Part shown: positions 1-8,800 of the stretch, one piece after another
How positions within the stretch are numbered: the first letter of the stretch is position 1
Layout: every line of letters begins with the position of its first letter
Assembly (NCBI GenBank): GCA_000985875.1
Contig: CCRI01000004.1
Span: 310,001 to 374,000 of the forward strand
DNA: 64,000 bases
Origin: Neorhizobium galegae bv. officinalis
GTDB taxonomy: Bacteria > Pseudomonadota > Alphaproteobacteria > Rhizobiales > Rhizobiaceae
Direction of reading: 5' to 3'
The notes under the pieces: generated by a model
What the model saw: only the letters and a program-made list of their open reading frames with translations
Database searches by the model: none
Told to the model about the DNA's origin: nothing
Program-made: the position numbers and the translations under genes

Positions 1-252
1 TCTGCGGAAGGCGGCAAGCGCTGGTCGAAGCAGACCGATGGCGACGCCGTTCGTTCCGACGCCAAGCCGCCCGAAACGCCGCATGCCGAAGCGGCTCCGG
101 CAAAGCCCGCCGGCGCCACGGACGCCGACGCTGCCGGTGCCGAATGGCTGGCCAAGCTCAGGGGCCAGGCGGCTCCGGCCGCGCCCGCGAAACCCGCCCA
201 GGCGGCGTCGGCTTCGGATGCGAAGGATCCGGCCGGGAAGGTCGTGCATTGA
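1..252 (+). CDS. C-terminal end of an Ala/Pro-rich protein (partial)
   Basis: An open frame runs in from the left edge and stops at TGA 250-252, giving the last 83 residues. The sequence is rich in Ala, Pro, Lys and Asp with no recognisable fold, and looks like a disordered tail; one short segment (AEWLAKLRGQ) could be a helix. Codon use matches the neighbouring genes, so this frame is preferred over the overlapping +2 frame that begins at 38. It converges on lysS. The body of the protein lies outside the window and I cannot assign a function. Confidence 0.6.
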   Translation, partial: SAEGGKRWSKQTDGDAVRSDAKPPETPHAEAAPAKPAGATDADAAGAEWLAKLRGQAAPAAPAKPAQAASASDAKDPAGKVVH

Positions 253-260
253 GAGGGGAG

Positions 261-313
261 TAACCCGAGCTCTCTGCCGTCATCCTCGGGCTCGGGTTAA
301 GCCCGAGGATGAC
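261..313. terminator. Perfect 14-bp inverted repeat between convergent genes
   Basis: Arms GTCATCCTCGGGCT (279-292) and AGCCCGAGGATGAC (300-313) are perfect complements around a 7-nt loop. A second inverted pair, TAACCCGAGC (261-270) with GCTCGGGTTA (290-299), overlaps it and offers an alternative fold. It lies between two converging genes and may act as a bidirectional terminator, though it has no clear T-run. It resembles the short palindromes scattered between genes in rhizobial genomes. Confidence 0.6.
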
Positions 314-365
314 CCGAGGACGAGGGTGACGACCGTAGTGGCCTTGGTGGCGGAGGCGAACCCTA

Positions 366-1865
366 TCAATCCGCCTTGGCGCGCCGTGCCGGGAACAGGA
401 TCACGTCGCGGATAGACGGTGAGTCCGTCAGCAGCATCACGAGGCGATCGACGCCGATGCCAAGGCCGCCCGCGGGGGGCATGCCCTGGTCGATGGCATC
501 CAGGAATTCGTCGTCGAGCTGCTTGTCCTTTTCGCCGCGGGCATGGGCCTGTTCGAGCTGCTCGACCATGCGCTTGCGCTGCTCTTCCGGGTCGTTGAGT
601 TCGGAGAATGCGTTGCCCAGTTCCCAGGCGTTGCAATAGGTCTCGAAGCGCTCGACGAGGCGCGGTTCGCCCGGCACTTCCTTGGCGAAGGGCGAGATAT
701 CCTTCGGGAAATGCGTCACGTGGCTTGGCTGGATCAGCGTGGCCTCGACCTTTTCCTCGAAGATGAAGGCGAGGCATTCGCCCCAGGTCCAGTCCTTCTC
801 GACCGCGAAACCGGCAGCCTTGGCGGCGGTGCGGGCTTCCTCGTCGGTCTTCATGCTCAAGAAGTCGATGCCGGTGGCTTCCTTAACGGCGTCGGGCATC
901 GGCACGCGCTTGAACGGGCCCTTGAAGGACAATTCCTTGTCGCCGAACTTCACTTCGGTCGTGCCGTGGATGGTCATGGCAAGCGTCGAGAACATGCGCT
1001 CGACGAGGTCCATGATGTCCTCGTAGTCGGCATAGGCCCAGTAGCACTCCATCATCGTGAATTCGGGGTTGTGCCGGGTCGAAACGCCTTCGTTGCGAAA
1101 ATTGCGGTTGATCTCGAACACCTTGTCGGTGAGGCCGGAGACCAGCGTGCGCTTCAAGAACAGTTCCGGCGCGATGCGCAGGTACATGTCGAGCTTCAGC
1201 GTGTTGTGATGCGTCTTGAACGGCTCGGCGGTGGCGCCGCCATAGACCGAGTGCAGCATCGGCGTCTCGACTTCCATGAAGCCGTCGTTTTCCATGAAGC
1301 GGCGAATGCCGGAGACGATGCGGCTGCGCTGCTGGAAGCGGAGCTTCGACTCGTCGTTGGTCATGATGTCGAGATGGCGCTTGCGGTAGCGCAGCTCGAT
1401 ATCCGACAGGCCGTGCCACTTCTCCGGCATGGGGAGCAGCGACTTGGTGAGCATGGTGATGTTCTGGGCGTTGATCGTCAGTTCGCCGCGCTTGGTGCGG
1501 CGCACGACGCCGGTGACGCCGATAATGTCGCCGATGTCGATCATCGGCAGCAGGTCGCGTGCTTCCTGCGGTGTAGTGTCCTTGTGGGAGAAGATCTGCA
1601 CCTTGCCCGACGCGTCATGGACGTCCATGAACATGCCGGAATTGCGCGAGGAATAGACCCGGCCGGCAACGGTGACGATGTCCTGCGTCTCGACGTCCGC
1701 CTCGAGGTTTTTGTATTTCTCGGCCAGTTCCGCATTGGTCATCGTCCGGTGGAAATGCGCCGGATAGACGTCACCGATCTTTTCGCGAAGGATGGCGAGT
1801 TTTTGCGCGCGCACCTGCGTGGCGTCGGAGGAGAGGGCGGTTTCGTTGGTCGTGTTCTCGGTCAT
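366..1865 (-). CDS. lysS: Lysyl-tRNA synthetase, class II
   Basis: This 499-residue enzyme charges tRNA-Lys with lysine in the cytoplasm. The N-terminal half holds the OB-fold anticodon-binding domain (about residues 60-140, with VAGRVYSSRNSGMFMDVHD). The class II catalytic core follows, with motif 2 around 255-275 (FRNEGVSTRHNPEFTMMECYW) and motif 3 near 467 (GLGIGVDRLVMLL). Length is standard for bacterial LysS. The ATG at 1865 is followed by a short polar leader before the first conserved helix. It reads in the same direction as gltX, but a palindromic repeat separates them, so they are probably not a tight operon. Confidence 0.97.
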   Translation of the reverse strand: MTENTTNETALSSDATQVRAQKLAILREKIGDVYPAHFHRTMTNAELAEKYKNLEADVETQDIVTVAGRVYSSRNSGMFMDVHDASGKVQIFSHKDTTPQEARDLLPMIDIGDIIGVTGVVRRTKRGELTINAQNITMLTKSLLPMPEKWHGLSDIELRYRKRHLDIMTNDESKLRFQQRSRIVSGIRRFMENDGFMEVETPMLHSVYGGATAEPFKTHHNTLKLDMYLRIAPELFLKRTLVSGLTDKVFEINRNFRNEGVSTRHNPEFTMMECYWAYADYEDIMDLVERMFSTLAMTIHGTTEVKFGDKELSFKGPFKRVPMPDAVKEATGIDFLSMKTDEEARTAAKAAGFAVEKDWTWGECLAFIFEEKVEATLIQPSHVTHFPKDISPFAKEVPGEPRLVERFETYCNAWELGNAFSELNDPEEQRKRMVEQLEQAHARGEKDKQLDDEFLDAIDQGMPPAGGLGIGVDRLVMLLTDSPSIRDVILFPARRAKAD

Positions 1866-1926
1866 CGTGTCTCGCCTTTTTCGGGCAGGTTTGTGTTGTT
1901 TCGCCGGTGCGGCTGGCTCGGCGTAA

Positions 1927-2028
1927 CCCTCCCCCTTGTGGGGAGGGTCGGAGCGAAGCGACGGGGAGGGGTTTTCTTGGATGTTAGGAAGAAAGGCCCC
2001 TCCCTAACCCTCCCCACAAGGGGGAGGG
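1927..2028. repeat. Rhizobial intergenic palindromic repeat (RIME/RPE type)
   Basis: A 21-bp arm at 1927-1947 (CCCTCCCCCTTGTGGGGAGGG) is the exact reverse complement of 2008-2028. Between them is ggagcgaagcgacggggagggg, a core that recurs in part at 25447-25460. Each arm is itself a small hairpin. The layout matches the intergenic mosaic elements common in Rhizobiaceae. It lies between lysS and gltX and may influence mRNA 3' ends. Confidence 0.85.
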
Positions 2029-2046
2029 GACCCGTCGCGTATGTCT

Positions 2047-3504
2047 TTACTTTCCGTCGCCCACCATGGACGCCACCACCGTCGCGGCAATCTTCAACCG
2101 CTGCCGGACGACCGAGCGGCCGAGCAGCGCCATGCTATCGAACAATGGCAGCGAGCGCGACGAACCCGACACCGCGACGAACAGCGGCGGGGTGACGACG
2201 CGCAGCTTTTTGGCCAACTTGTCGGCCACGGCGCGCAGTTCCGCATCGATCGTCTCGACATTCCATTCGAGGATCTTTTCGAGATCCGTCTGAACGGTGG
2301 TGAGGATTTCCAGCGTCTCGGCCGGGCTGGTCTTCAGGCCCGCGAACGAGGCCGGGGTCAGGCCGACATCGCTGGACAGCAGGAAGCCGGCGAGGTTCGG
2401 CAGTTCGCCGAGCTTGGAAATGCGGCTCTGCGAATGTTTCAGGCCTTCCGTCAGGCGGCTGTTCTCCATGGCCCATTCCAGCACGCGGGCGACGAATTCG
2501 TCCGGAGACAGCTTTTCGCGCAGCCAGCGGCCGTTCAGCCAGTCGAGCTTCTGGATGTCGAAGATCGCGCCGGCCTTGGAGAGGTTGTCCGGATCGAACT
2601 TCTCGATCAGCTCGTCCATGGTCAGCATCTCTTCGCCTTCGGCGATCTGGATGAAGAACAGGCCGAGAAAGTTCATCAGCGCTTCCGGCAGGTAGCCGAG
2701 CGCGGAATAATAGGAGATCGAGGTCGGGTTCTTGCGCTTCGACAGTTTCGACTTGTCGGCGTTGCGCATCAGCGACAGGTGCATGAACACCGGCTGTTCC
2801 CACTCGAAATAACGATAGAGCAGGATGTGCTTCGGCACCGATGCCAGCCATTCCTCGCCGCGCGCCACATGGGTGATCTTCATCAGATGGTCGTCGATGA
2901 CGTTGGCCATGTGATAGGTCGGCATGCCGTCGCCCTTGATCAGCACCTGCATGTCGACCGAATCCCACGGGATCGACACGTCGCCATAAACGCCGTCGTG
3001 GAAGTCGCAGGAGCCTTCGGTCGGGATCTTCATGCGGATGACCGAGCCTTCACCGGCCGCCATCCTGGACGTGACTTCCTCGGCCGTATAGCTCAGGCAG
3101 AGACCGTCATATTTCGGCGGCTTGCCGGCGGCGCGCTGGCCTTCGCGCATCTGCTCTAGCCGCTCGGGCGTGCAGAAACAGCGGAAGGCGTGGCCCTTGT
3201 CGAGCAGCTGCTGGGCATAGGGCTGGTACATGTCCTTGCGGTCGGACTGGCGATAGGGGCCGTAAGGGCCGCCGACATCCGGGCCTTCCGCCCAGGTCAG
3301 GCCCGTCCAGCGCAGGGCGTCCAGCACCTTATGTTCGAATTCCAGCGTCGACCGCGTCGCATCGGTATCCTCGATGCGCAGGATGAATTCGCCGCCATGT
3401 TTCTTGGCGAAGAGGTAGTTGAAGAGCGCGATATAGGCGGTGCCGACATGCGGCTCGCCGGTCGGCGAGGGGGCGATGCGGACGCGGGGCTTCGTGGCGA
3501 TCAT
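2047..3504 (-). CDS. gltX: Glutamyl-tRNA synthetase
   Basis: This 485-residue class I aminoacyl-tRNA synthetase attaches glutamate to tRNA. The HIGH-type signature is PSPTGEPHVGTAY at residues 13-25, and the KMSKS-type loop is KLSKRKNP near residue 250. The DTD and IRFSP-like segments of the Rossmann core (LRIEDTDATRS) are present, and the C-terminal anticodon-binding helices are complete. Many alphaproteobacteria carry two GltX copies, one of which may also charge tRNA-Gln for the amidotransferase route; the sequence alone does not say which this is. Confidence 0.96.
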   Translation of the reverse strand: MIATKPRVRIAPSPTGEPHVGTAYIALFNYLFAKKHGGEFILRIEDTDATRSTLEFEHKVLDALRWTGLTWAEGPDVGGPYGPYRQSDRKDMYQPYAQQLLDKGHAFRCFCTPERLEQMREGQRAAGKPPKYDGLCLSYTAEEVTSRMAAGEGSVIRMKIPTEGSCDFHDGVYGDVSIPWDSVDMQVLIKGDGMPTYHMANVIDDHLMKITHVARGEEWLASVPKHILLYRYFEWEQPVFMHLSLMRNADKSKLSKRKNPTSISYYSALGYLPEALMNFLGLFFIQIAEGEEMLTMDELIEKFDPDNLSKAGAIFDIQKLDWLNGRWLREKLSPDEFVARVLEWAMENSRLTEGLKHSQSRISKLGELPNLAGFLLSSDVGLTPASFAGLKTSPAETLEILTTVQTDLEKILEWNVETIDAELRAVADKLAKKLRVVTPPLFVAVSGSSRSLPLFDSMALLGRSVVRQRLKIAATVVASMVGDGK

Positions 3505-3619
3505 GAAGAATGCTCTATCTGTGGCGGCCTAAAAGGCGCCAAGCCTGTTTTTGAAATGCGGATTGGCGCAGGCTTAGGCCATATTCAGCCTCAAGCGTCA
3601 AGGTTTTTGGCCTTGAACC

Positions 3620-5392
3620 CTACGTTACCGGCCAGACATAGAGCAGTGCCGGCACACTGACGAGGATGATCAGGAAGGAAAGCGGCAGACCGAGCCTCGG
3701 ATAGTCGGAAAACTTGTAACCGCCGGGGCCGAAGACCAGCGTGTTGCACTGGTGGCCGACCGGGGTGAGGAAATCGCAGCCCGCGCCGATCGCCACCGCC
3801 ATCAGGAACGCTTCCGGCCGAAAACCGAGACTGGTGGCGAAGCTCGCGGCGATCGGGCCCATGACGAGCACCGTCGCGGCATTGTTGAGGAACGGCGTCA
3901 CCGCCATGGCAGTGACAAGGATCAGCCCCAGGGCACCCCAAGCGGGAAGCGTCGCGGCTACCTGGCCGAGCCAGCCCGCGATCAGCTCGCTGCCACCCGT
4001 CGTCCTCAGCGAATCCGAAACGGGGATCAAGGCCGCCAGCATGACGAGGATCGGCCCGTCGACCGATTTGTAGAAGTCGTTGAGCGGGATCGCCCGAAAA
4101 ACGACCATGCCGAGGGCGGCCGTGAAGAAGGCGACGGGGACCGGTGCGATGCCGACGGCGGTTGCGGCCATGGCCAGCGTCAGGATGACCAGCGGAATGA
4201 AGGCGCGGCGGCGGGTTCCGAGCAGGATTTCCCGCTGCGCCAGCGGCAGCAGGGAAAAGTCCTGCAGCACCGCGGGCAGGTTCTTGCGGCTGCCCTGCAG
4301 CACCAGCACGTCGCCGGCCATCAGCGTCAGTTCGCCCAGCCGCTGCTTCAGCCGTTCGCCGCGCCGGCTGATCGCCAGAAGATTGATGCCGCGCGTGTAG
4401 GAAAGCGCCAGTTCCTTGGCGGAGAGGCCCTTGAGCGGCGATTCCTGGGTGATGATCGCCTCGACCGAGATCACGTCCGCCTGTGCCTGGCCGTTTTCCC
4501 TCAGCGGCTTGCCGGAGAGCTTCAGTTTGCCGCCGGAAACGATCCTATCCAGCGCGACCGACGGGCCTTCGAGGAGAACGGCATCGCCTTCGCGCAGGAC
4601 GAGATCCGGAAAGGGCGACATGCGGGCCGTTCCGCGCAGCACTGCGGTGGCCAGTACCTCGCCGTCGCCGAGTTTCAGGAGATCGCCGATCGATTTTTCG
4701 AGGAGCGTGGAATCGGACGTCACGGAGACTTCCGACGTGTAGTTCCGGATCTCCACCGCCTCCTCGATCGAGCTGTTCTCCCTGGTGCGGCTCGGCACCA
4801 GCCAATGGAAGAAGAGCAGGAAGGTGATGCCGACGACGGTGAGGATCGCCCCGATCGGTGTAAAGTCGAACATCGTGAACGAGGTGCCGGTCAGCTCTTC
4901 GCGCAGCCGCGAGACGACGATGTTGGGCGAAGTGCCGATCTGGGTCATCAGCCCGCCGAGCAGGGCCGCAAACGCCATCGGCATCAGGTATTTGGATGGC
5001 GATGCGCCGGATTTCCTGGCGAACTGGAAGGCGACGGGCATCATGATCGCCAGCGCACCGATGTTCTTGATGAAGGCGGAAAGCAACGCCACCACGATCA
5101 TCAAGAGCGCAAGCTGCGTATGCAGCGTGTTGAGGTTCGGGAAGAACTTCTTGATGGCGATATCGACGATGCCCGACCGCGCCACGCCGGCGCTGACCAC
5201 CAGCGCGCTGCCGACGATGATGACGATATCGTCAGAAAAGCCTGAGAACGCCTTGTCGACGGGCACGACGCCGAGTGCGACGGCCAGCACCAGCGCGCAG
5301 CAGGCGACCACGTCGTAGCGAAACCGGTCCCAGATGAAGACCACCATCATGATGGCGATGACGGAAAACGCGAGGATCTGCTGAGTGGTCAT
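3620..5392 (-). CDS. SLC13-family permease with two RCK_C (TrkA-C) domains
   Basis: A 590-residue inner-membrane transporter. Hydrophobic helices fill residues 1-190 and 390-590, with the anion-permease motif IGTSPNIVVSRLREEL in the first half and a related GAGCDFLTPVGHQCNTLVFG in the second. The cytoplasmic middle (about 205-375) contains two TrkA-C/RCK_C ligand-binding domains (LEGPSVALDRIV and GDVLVLQGSRKNL mark their ends). This layout is typical of putative sodium/sulfate or dicarboxylate transporters such as YfbS. The substrate cannot be read. The ATG at 5392 is chosen because the first helix starts there; the open frame upstream is not membrane-like. It diverges from the peroxidase gene. 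Confidence 0.88.
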   Translation of the reverse strand: MTTQQILAFSVIAIMMVVFIWDRFRYDVVACCALVLAVALGVVPVDKAFSGFSDDIVIIVGSALVVSAGVARSGIVDIAIKKFFPNLNTLHTQLALLMIVVALLSAFIKNIGALAIMMPVAFQFARKSGASPSKYLMPMAFAALLGGLMTQIGTSPNIVVSRLREELTGTSFTMFDFTPIGAILTVVGITFLLFFHWLVPSRTRENSSIEEAVEIRNYTSEVSVTSDSTLLEKSIGDLLKLGDGEVLATAVLRGTARMSPFPDLVLREGDAVLLEGPSVALDRIVSGGKLKLSGKPLRENGQAQADVISVEAIITQESPLKGLSAKELALSYTRGINLLAISRRGERLKQRLGELTLMAGDVLVLQGSRKNLPAVLQDFSLLPLAQREILLGTRRRAFIPLVILTLAMAATAVGIAPVPVAFFTAALGMVVFRAIPLNDFYKSVDGPILVMLAALIPVSDSLRTTGGSELIAGWLGQVAATLPAWGALGLILVTAMAVTPFLNNAATVLVMGPIAASFATSLGFRPEAFLMAVAIGAGCDFLTPVGHQCNTLVFGPGGYKFSDYPRLGLPLSFLIILVSVPALLYVWPVT

Positions 5393-5596
5393 GCCGCCCT
5401 TGATGTCGAGAGGACCGGCGGAAGGATCACCGCCGGCAGGAGGATAACGTGGCGTTGCCGCGCCGGCCGTCAATGCAGGGATGGGTCCAAAGTTCCGGCG
5501 CGCCGAAGGCCGGGGGCTTGTCCACTGGACAACGGGAGCCGCTTCGATAGGGTGTCGCGGCAAAGAGACCAGTTTGTTTTGAATGGAGATTTGTCG

Positions 5597-6139
5597 ATGA
5601 CTGATGTTTTGAACGTACCGGTGAAGCTGGCCGACGGCCGCGAGACCACGCTTTCCGAATACAAGGGCAAGGTGATGCTGGTCGTCAACGTCGCGTCGAA
5701 ATGCGGCCTGACCAAGCAGTATGAAGGCCTCGAAAAGCTGTACGAGGACAAGCGCGCCGACGGTTTTGTCATTGCGGCCTTCCCGGCCAACAACTTCAAG
5801 GGCCAGGAGCCCGGCACGGACGCCGAGATCGTCGAATTCTGCCAGCTCACCTATGACGTGAAATTCCCGATCTTCTCGAAGATCTCCGTCAAGGGCGAAG
5901 ACAAGCACCCGCTCTACCAGGGCCTCACTGGTTCCGGCGTTCCGACCACCGGCGACGGCCCTATGAAGGAAAAGCTGCGCGGCTTCGGCATGGAGGTCGA
6001 AGACGGCGAAATCGTCTGGAATTTCGAAAAATTCCTGATCGGCCGCGATGGTCAGATCAAGGCACGTTTCGCGCCTGACGTCGATGCGCAGGACAACCGG
6101 CTGGTCGAGGCGGTCGAGCGGGAACTGGCGAAGAACTAA
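5597..6139 (+). CDS. Glutathione peroxidase-family thiol peroxidase
   Basis: A 180-residue peroxidase expected to reduce hydroperoxides in the cytoplasm. The peroxidatic residue is Cys (NVASKCGLT, about residue 36), not selenocysteine. The resolving Cys of thioredoxin-dependent family members is present (EFCQLTYDVKFPIF), while the usual FPCNQF motif reads FPANNF, so the middle Cys is Ala. The late WNFEKFLI motif carries the catalytic Trp and Asn. The start at 5597 has GGAG at 5585-5588; the frame stays open further upstream but without a ribosome site. Thioredoxin is the likelier reductant, by family knowledge. Confidence 0.93.
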   Translation: MTDVLNVPVKLADGRETTLSEYKGKVMLVVNVASKCGLTKQYEGLEKLYEDKRADGFVIAAFPANNFKGQEPGTDAEIVEFCQLTYDVKFPIFSKISVKGEDKHPLYQGLTGSGVPTTGDGPMKEKLRGFGMEVEDGEIVWNFEKFLIGRDGQIKARFAPDVDAQDNRLVEAVERELAKN

Positions 6140-6177
6140 GGCCTGCGAAAGTATGGACTGGGAAAAGGGATCGATCC

Positions 6178-6666
6178 GTGAAGACGGCTGATGGTTTCTC
6201 GATCTCCGACCTGCGTGCGCGGCCCGGCTTTGCCGGGGACGTGGCCGATCGCGTCTGGAATGCCTGGTGGCGGAGCAAGGGTGTTCCGCTGGAATACATA
6301 ACCGGTCGGGTGCAGGAAAACCTGGTCTCGACCGGGATACCCTTGGCCATCGTGGCGCATCAAGGGGATCGGTTTCTGGGAACTGCGTCGCTGATCACGA
6401 GCGACATGGACGAACGTCCCCAATACAGCCCGTGGGTTGCTGCGGTTTGGGTGGAACCGGAATGTCGCGGCGAAGGTGTGGGATCAGCTCTGGTCACCGC
6501 CGCAGCTCAGGCGGCTATCGGACAGGGTATCGAAATCGTCTATCTATGCGCCTCGCCTGCCAATTCGCCGTTCTACGAGAGGATAGGCTGGCAGCGCGTG
6601 GAAACGGGTGTCGGTAATCTCAACATCTTCTCGCTTCCCAGCACGAACGGATCCATCGGGAGATAA
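6178..6666 (+). CDS. GNAT-family N-acetyltransferase
   Basis: A 162-residue acetyl-CoA-dependent acetyltransferase of unknown substrate. The acetyl-CoA binding motif A is clear: AAVWVEPECRGEGVGSALV around residues 88-106, followed by motif B (YLCASPANSPFYERIGW). The start is GTG at 6178, preceded by AAAAGGGA seven bases upstream. The next gene begins two bases after the stop, so the two are probably co-transcribed with the peroxidase gene just upstream. Confidence 0.85.
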   Translation: MKTADGFSISDLRARPGFAGDVADRVWNAWWRSKGVPLEYITGRVQENLVSTGIPLAIVAHQGDRFLGTASLITSDMDERPQYSPWVAAVWVEPECRGEGVGSALVTAAAQAAIGQGIEIVYLCASPANSPFYERIGWQRVETGVGNLNIFSLPSTNGSIGR

Positions 6667-6668
6667 CC

Positions 6669-7031
6669 GTGCCGCTCAACCGTGTGACGATCTATGCGAA
6701 GGATGTTGAAGCGATGGTGCGTTTTTACGAGACGCATTTCGAGTTCGAAGTCTTGCGATTGCCCGGTGATCGCATCGTCGAGCTGGTCAGCAAGGATGGC
6801 GGCGCCAACCTGATGTTTCACCCGGCCGCCAAATCGCAGAAGATCGGCCAGGTGATCGTCAAACTGGTGTTCGACGTGGAGGATGTCGAAGCGTTCTGCA
6901 GCCGGGCGGCGGAGCGAGGGCTGCAATTTGGCCCGATCCACAAGGCGGATGGCTACGAGTTCGCGAACGCCAAAGACCCGTGCCAGAACTCAATAGCCGT
7001 CTCCAGTCGAGCTTTCCGCAGAACGACGTAA
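6669..7031 (+). CDS. VOC (glyoxalase/bleomycin-resistance fold) protein
   Basis: A 120-residue single-domain VOC protein with the beta-alpha-beta-beta-beta repeats of the fold: VTIYAKDVEAMVRFYETHFEF near the start and VFDVEDVEAFCSRAAERG in the second half. Possible metal ligands are His/Glu at the usual strand ends, but I cannot assign the activity. It starts with GTG at 6669, two bases after the GNAT stop. Its last 14 codons and stop lie inside a 54-bp unit that is duplicated directly downstream; the duplication leaves the protein unchanged because the first copy already carries the TAA. Confidence 0.82.
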   Translation: MPLNRVTIYAKDVEAMVRFYETHFEFEVLRLPGDRIVELVSKDGGANLMFHPAAKSQKIGQVIVKLVFDVEDVEAFCSRAAERGLQFGPIHKADGYEFANAKDPCQNSIAVSSRAFRRTT

Positions 7032-7102
7032 GCTCTCGTCAACTCAATAGCCGTCTCCAGTCGAGCTTTCCGCAGAACGACGTAAGCTCTCGTCAACTCA
7101 AT
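6987..7102. repeat. 54-bp tandem duplication plus 8-bp partial third copy
   Basis: The unit beginning AACTCAATAGCCGTCTCC spans 6987-7040 and repeats exactly at 7041-7094; a third partial copy, AACTCAAT, follows at 7095-7102. The unit covers the last 14 codons and stop of the VOC gene plus 12 bases of spacer. The 8-bp AACTCAAT at each boundary suggests slipped-strand or unequal recombination between two short direct repeats. The partial third copy also contains the terC stop codon (7098-7100). Confidence 0.95.
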
Positions 7103-7871
7103 GCAGCGTCGTGCCGCCAGCCTTCTTCCGCTTGCGGGCGTTGCGCGCCACCATGTTGAGCACTTCGACGCCGGCGGAAAAGGCCATGGCGGCGTAGATA
7201 TAGCCCTTGGGCACGTGCACGCCAAAACCTTCGACGATCAGGGTGCCGCCGATCATCAGCAGGAAGGCGAGTGCCAGCATGACGATGGTCGGGTTCTTCT
7301 CGATGAAATTGGCAAGCGGCGTGGCGGCGATCAGCATCACGGTGACGGCGGCGACAACGGCGACAACCATGATCGGCAGATGCGGCGTCATGCCGACGGC
7401 AGTGATGATGCTGTCGATCGAGAAGACGAGGTCGAGCAGCAGGATCTGGCCGATCGCCGAGGCGAAGCTCATCCTGACCACGTCCTTGCCGGCGCCGACC
7501 AGGTCTTCCTTGTGATCGTCGACGTCGACGGAATGGTGGATTTCCTTGGTCGCCTTCCAGACGAGGAAGAGACCACCGGCGATCAGGATCAGGTCCTTCC
7601 AGGAGAAGCCGTGGCCGAAGGCCTCGAAGATCGGGTTGGTGAGCTGGACGATCCAGGCGACGGTGCCGAGCAGGGCGAGACGCATGACAAGCGCCAGGCC
7701 GATGCCGATCTTGCGGGCACGCTCGCGGCTTTCGGGTGGCAGCTTGTTGGTGAGGATGGAGATGAAGATGAGGTTGTCGATGCCGAGCACGACTTCCATG
7801 ACGACGAGTGTGACAAGCGCCACCCAGGCGGCCGGATCCTGAACCAGCACGACGATATCCTGCATCAACAT
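7098..7871 (-). CDS. TerC-family integral membrane protein
   Basis: A 257-residue inner-membrane protein of the TerC family (PF03741), linked in other bacteria to tellurite resistance or to manganese export for secreted metalloenzymes. About seven hydrophobic helices are visible. The family hallmarks are the acidic membrane motifs [15 protein letters not shown] (about residues 23-37) and [18 protein letters not shown] (about 121-138), whose Asp and Glu residues are the likely metal ligands. It converges on the VOC gene and its stop lies in the end of the tandem duplication. Confidence 0.92.
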   Translation of the reverse strand: MLMQDIVVLVQDPAAWVALVTLVVMEVVLGIDNLIFISILTNKLPPESRERARKIGIGLALVMRLALLGTVAWIVQLTNPIFEAFGHGFSWKDLILIAGGLFLVWKATKEIHHSVDVDDHKEDLVGAGKDVVRMSFASAIGQILLLDLVFSIDSIITAVGMTPHLPIMVVAVVAAVTVMLIAATPLANFIEKNPTIVMLALAFLLMIGGTLIVEGFGVHVPKGYIYAAMAFSAGVEVLNMVARNARKRKKAGGTTLH

Positions 7872-7963
7872 TCCCTTCTTTCAATCGCAAGGCGTAATTG
7901 CCTGCACGATTTAAGGAATGATGAGCGGAAGACAAGAGGAGGTTGCGCTACAACCTCCTGAAA

Positions 7964-8665
7964 TCAGGCATGTTCTTTCGTTTTTTCGGTCACGGAATTG
8001 TCATGGACGCCGTAGGCTGCCATGAACACCCGGATTGCTCCCGTGACGACATGGTCGATTTCGCTGAACGGCGGTACGTCGTCGAGATCGCCAAAAAGGC
8101 GGAGTTTGAAGAAGGTGCCGCTCGCCATGTCGATGAATTGACGGGCTGCGAGATCCGTATCCTCCACCTTGAGATTGCCAAGCGCGACATGGCGCCTGAT
8201 GAAATCCTCAAGCACGGTACGTACGTTCTGGGACGGCGAATTTAAGAAATGCCGACATAGGCTTGGCAGGCGATCGACGACGCCGATCACGGTACGCATC
8301 GCCTCTATCACCTGCGTTGCGGTCATATGCGTGGCAAAACCCATGCCGAAGCGGTAGAGGCCGTCCTCGACTTCCTCGCTGCCTGCAAGGATGTCGCGCA
8401 TGCGCAGCGTGATCCGTTCGCGCTCACGCGCAACCATCGCGCCGAACAGGTCTTCCTTGTTCTGGAAGTAAACGTAGATCGTCCCTTTCGAGACGCCTGC
8501 CTCGCGCGTGATGTCGTTCATGCTCGCGGCGTCGAAGCCGAGTTTCATGAAGACCCTTTTCGCCCCGTCGATAATCTGCTCCCGTTTCGCCGGGTCCTCG
8601 CCCGCTGCGAAACGTCCGGCGGGAACCGGATCGGATCTTTCCAGTTTCCTTGTCTGCCTGGCCAT
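7964..8665 (-). CDS. TetR-family transcriptional regulator
   Basis: A 233-residue repressor expected to control the divergent efflux genes. The TetR helix-turn-helix sits around residues 30-75 (MNDITREAGVSKGTIYVYFQNKEDLF). The larger C-terminal part would bind ligand and dimerise; no specific ligand can be inferred. An unstructured basic leader of about 25 residues precedes the DNA-binding domain. Its own promoter overlaps that of the efflux operon, and one of the two palindromic operators (8691-8704) lies 26 bases ahead of its start, so autoregulation is likely. Confidence 0.92.
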   Translation of the reverse strand: MARQTRKLERSDPVPAGRFAAGEDPAKREQIIDGAKRVFMKLGFDAASMNDITREAGVSKGTIYVYFQNKEDLFGAMVARERERITLRMRDILAGSEEVEDGLYRFGMGFATHMTATQVIEAMRTVIGVVDRLPSLCRHFLNSPSQNVRTVLEDFIRRHVALGNLKVEDTDLAARQFIDMASGTFFKLRLFGDLDDVPPFSEIDHVVTGAIRVFMAAYGVHDNSVTEKTKEHA

Positions 8666-8690
8666 TTCGATGCCCTTTTTTAACCTTTTC

Positions 8691-8764
8691 GAACCGAGCG
8701 GTTCGATTGCTCTTGATATGTGTCATCGATGGGTCTATGTCAAGCTCGCTGAACCGATCGGTTC
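8691..8764. promoter_or_regulatory. Twin palindromic TetR operators and divergent promoters
   Basis: GAACCGAGCGGTTC (8691-8704) and GAACCGATCGGTTC (8751-8764) are 14-bp palindromes with centres 60 bp apart. Between them lie overlapping back-to-back promoters. For the regulator, TTGACA (complement of 8738-8743) is followed after 17 bases by CATATC (complement of 8715-8720). For the efflux operon, TTGATA (8713-8718) is followed after 17 bases by TATGTC (8736-8741). Each operator falls about ten bases past one -10 box, near the expected transcription start, which fits repression of both directions. Confidence 0.82.
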
Positions 8765-8800
8765 GATGGAATAAGACGCTCCCAAGACGGTAGATAGAAG

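Noticed and set aside
543..2195. 550-codon plus-strand frame across lysS
   Set aside because: Antisense to lysS, which has all its class II motifs; the frame has no recognisable domain.
6987..7102. CRISPR-like repeat array
   Set aside because: The two copies are directly adjacent with no spacers and are explained by a tandem duplication of gene-end DNA.
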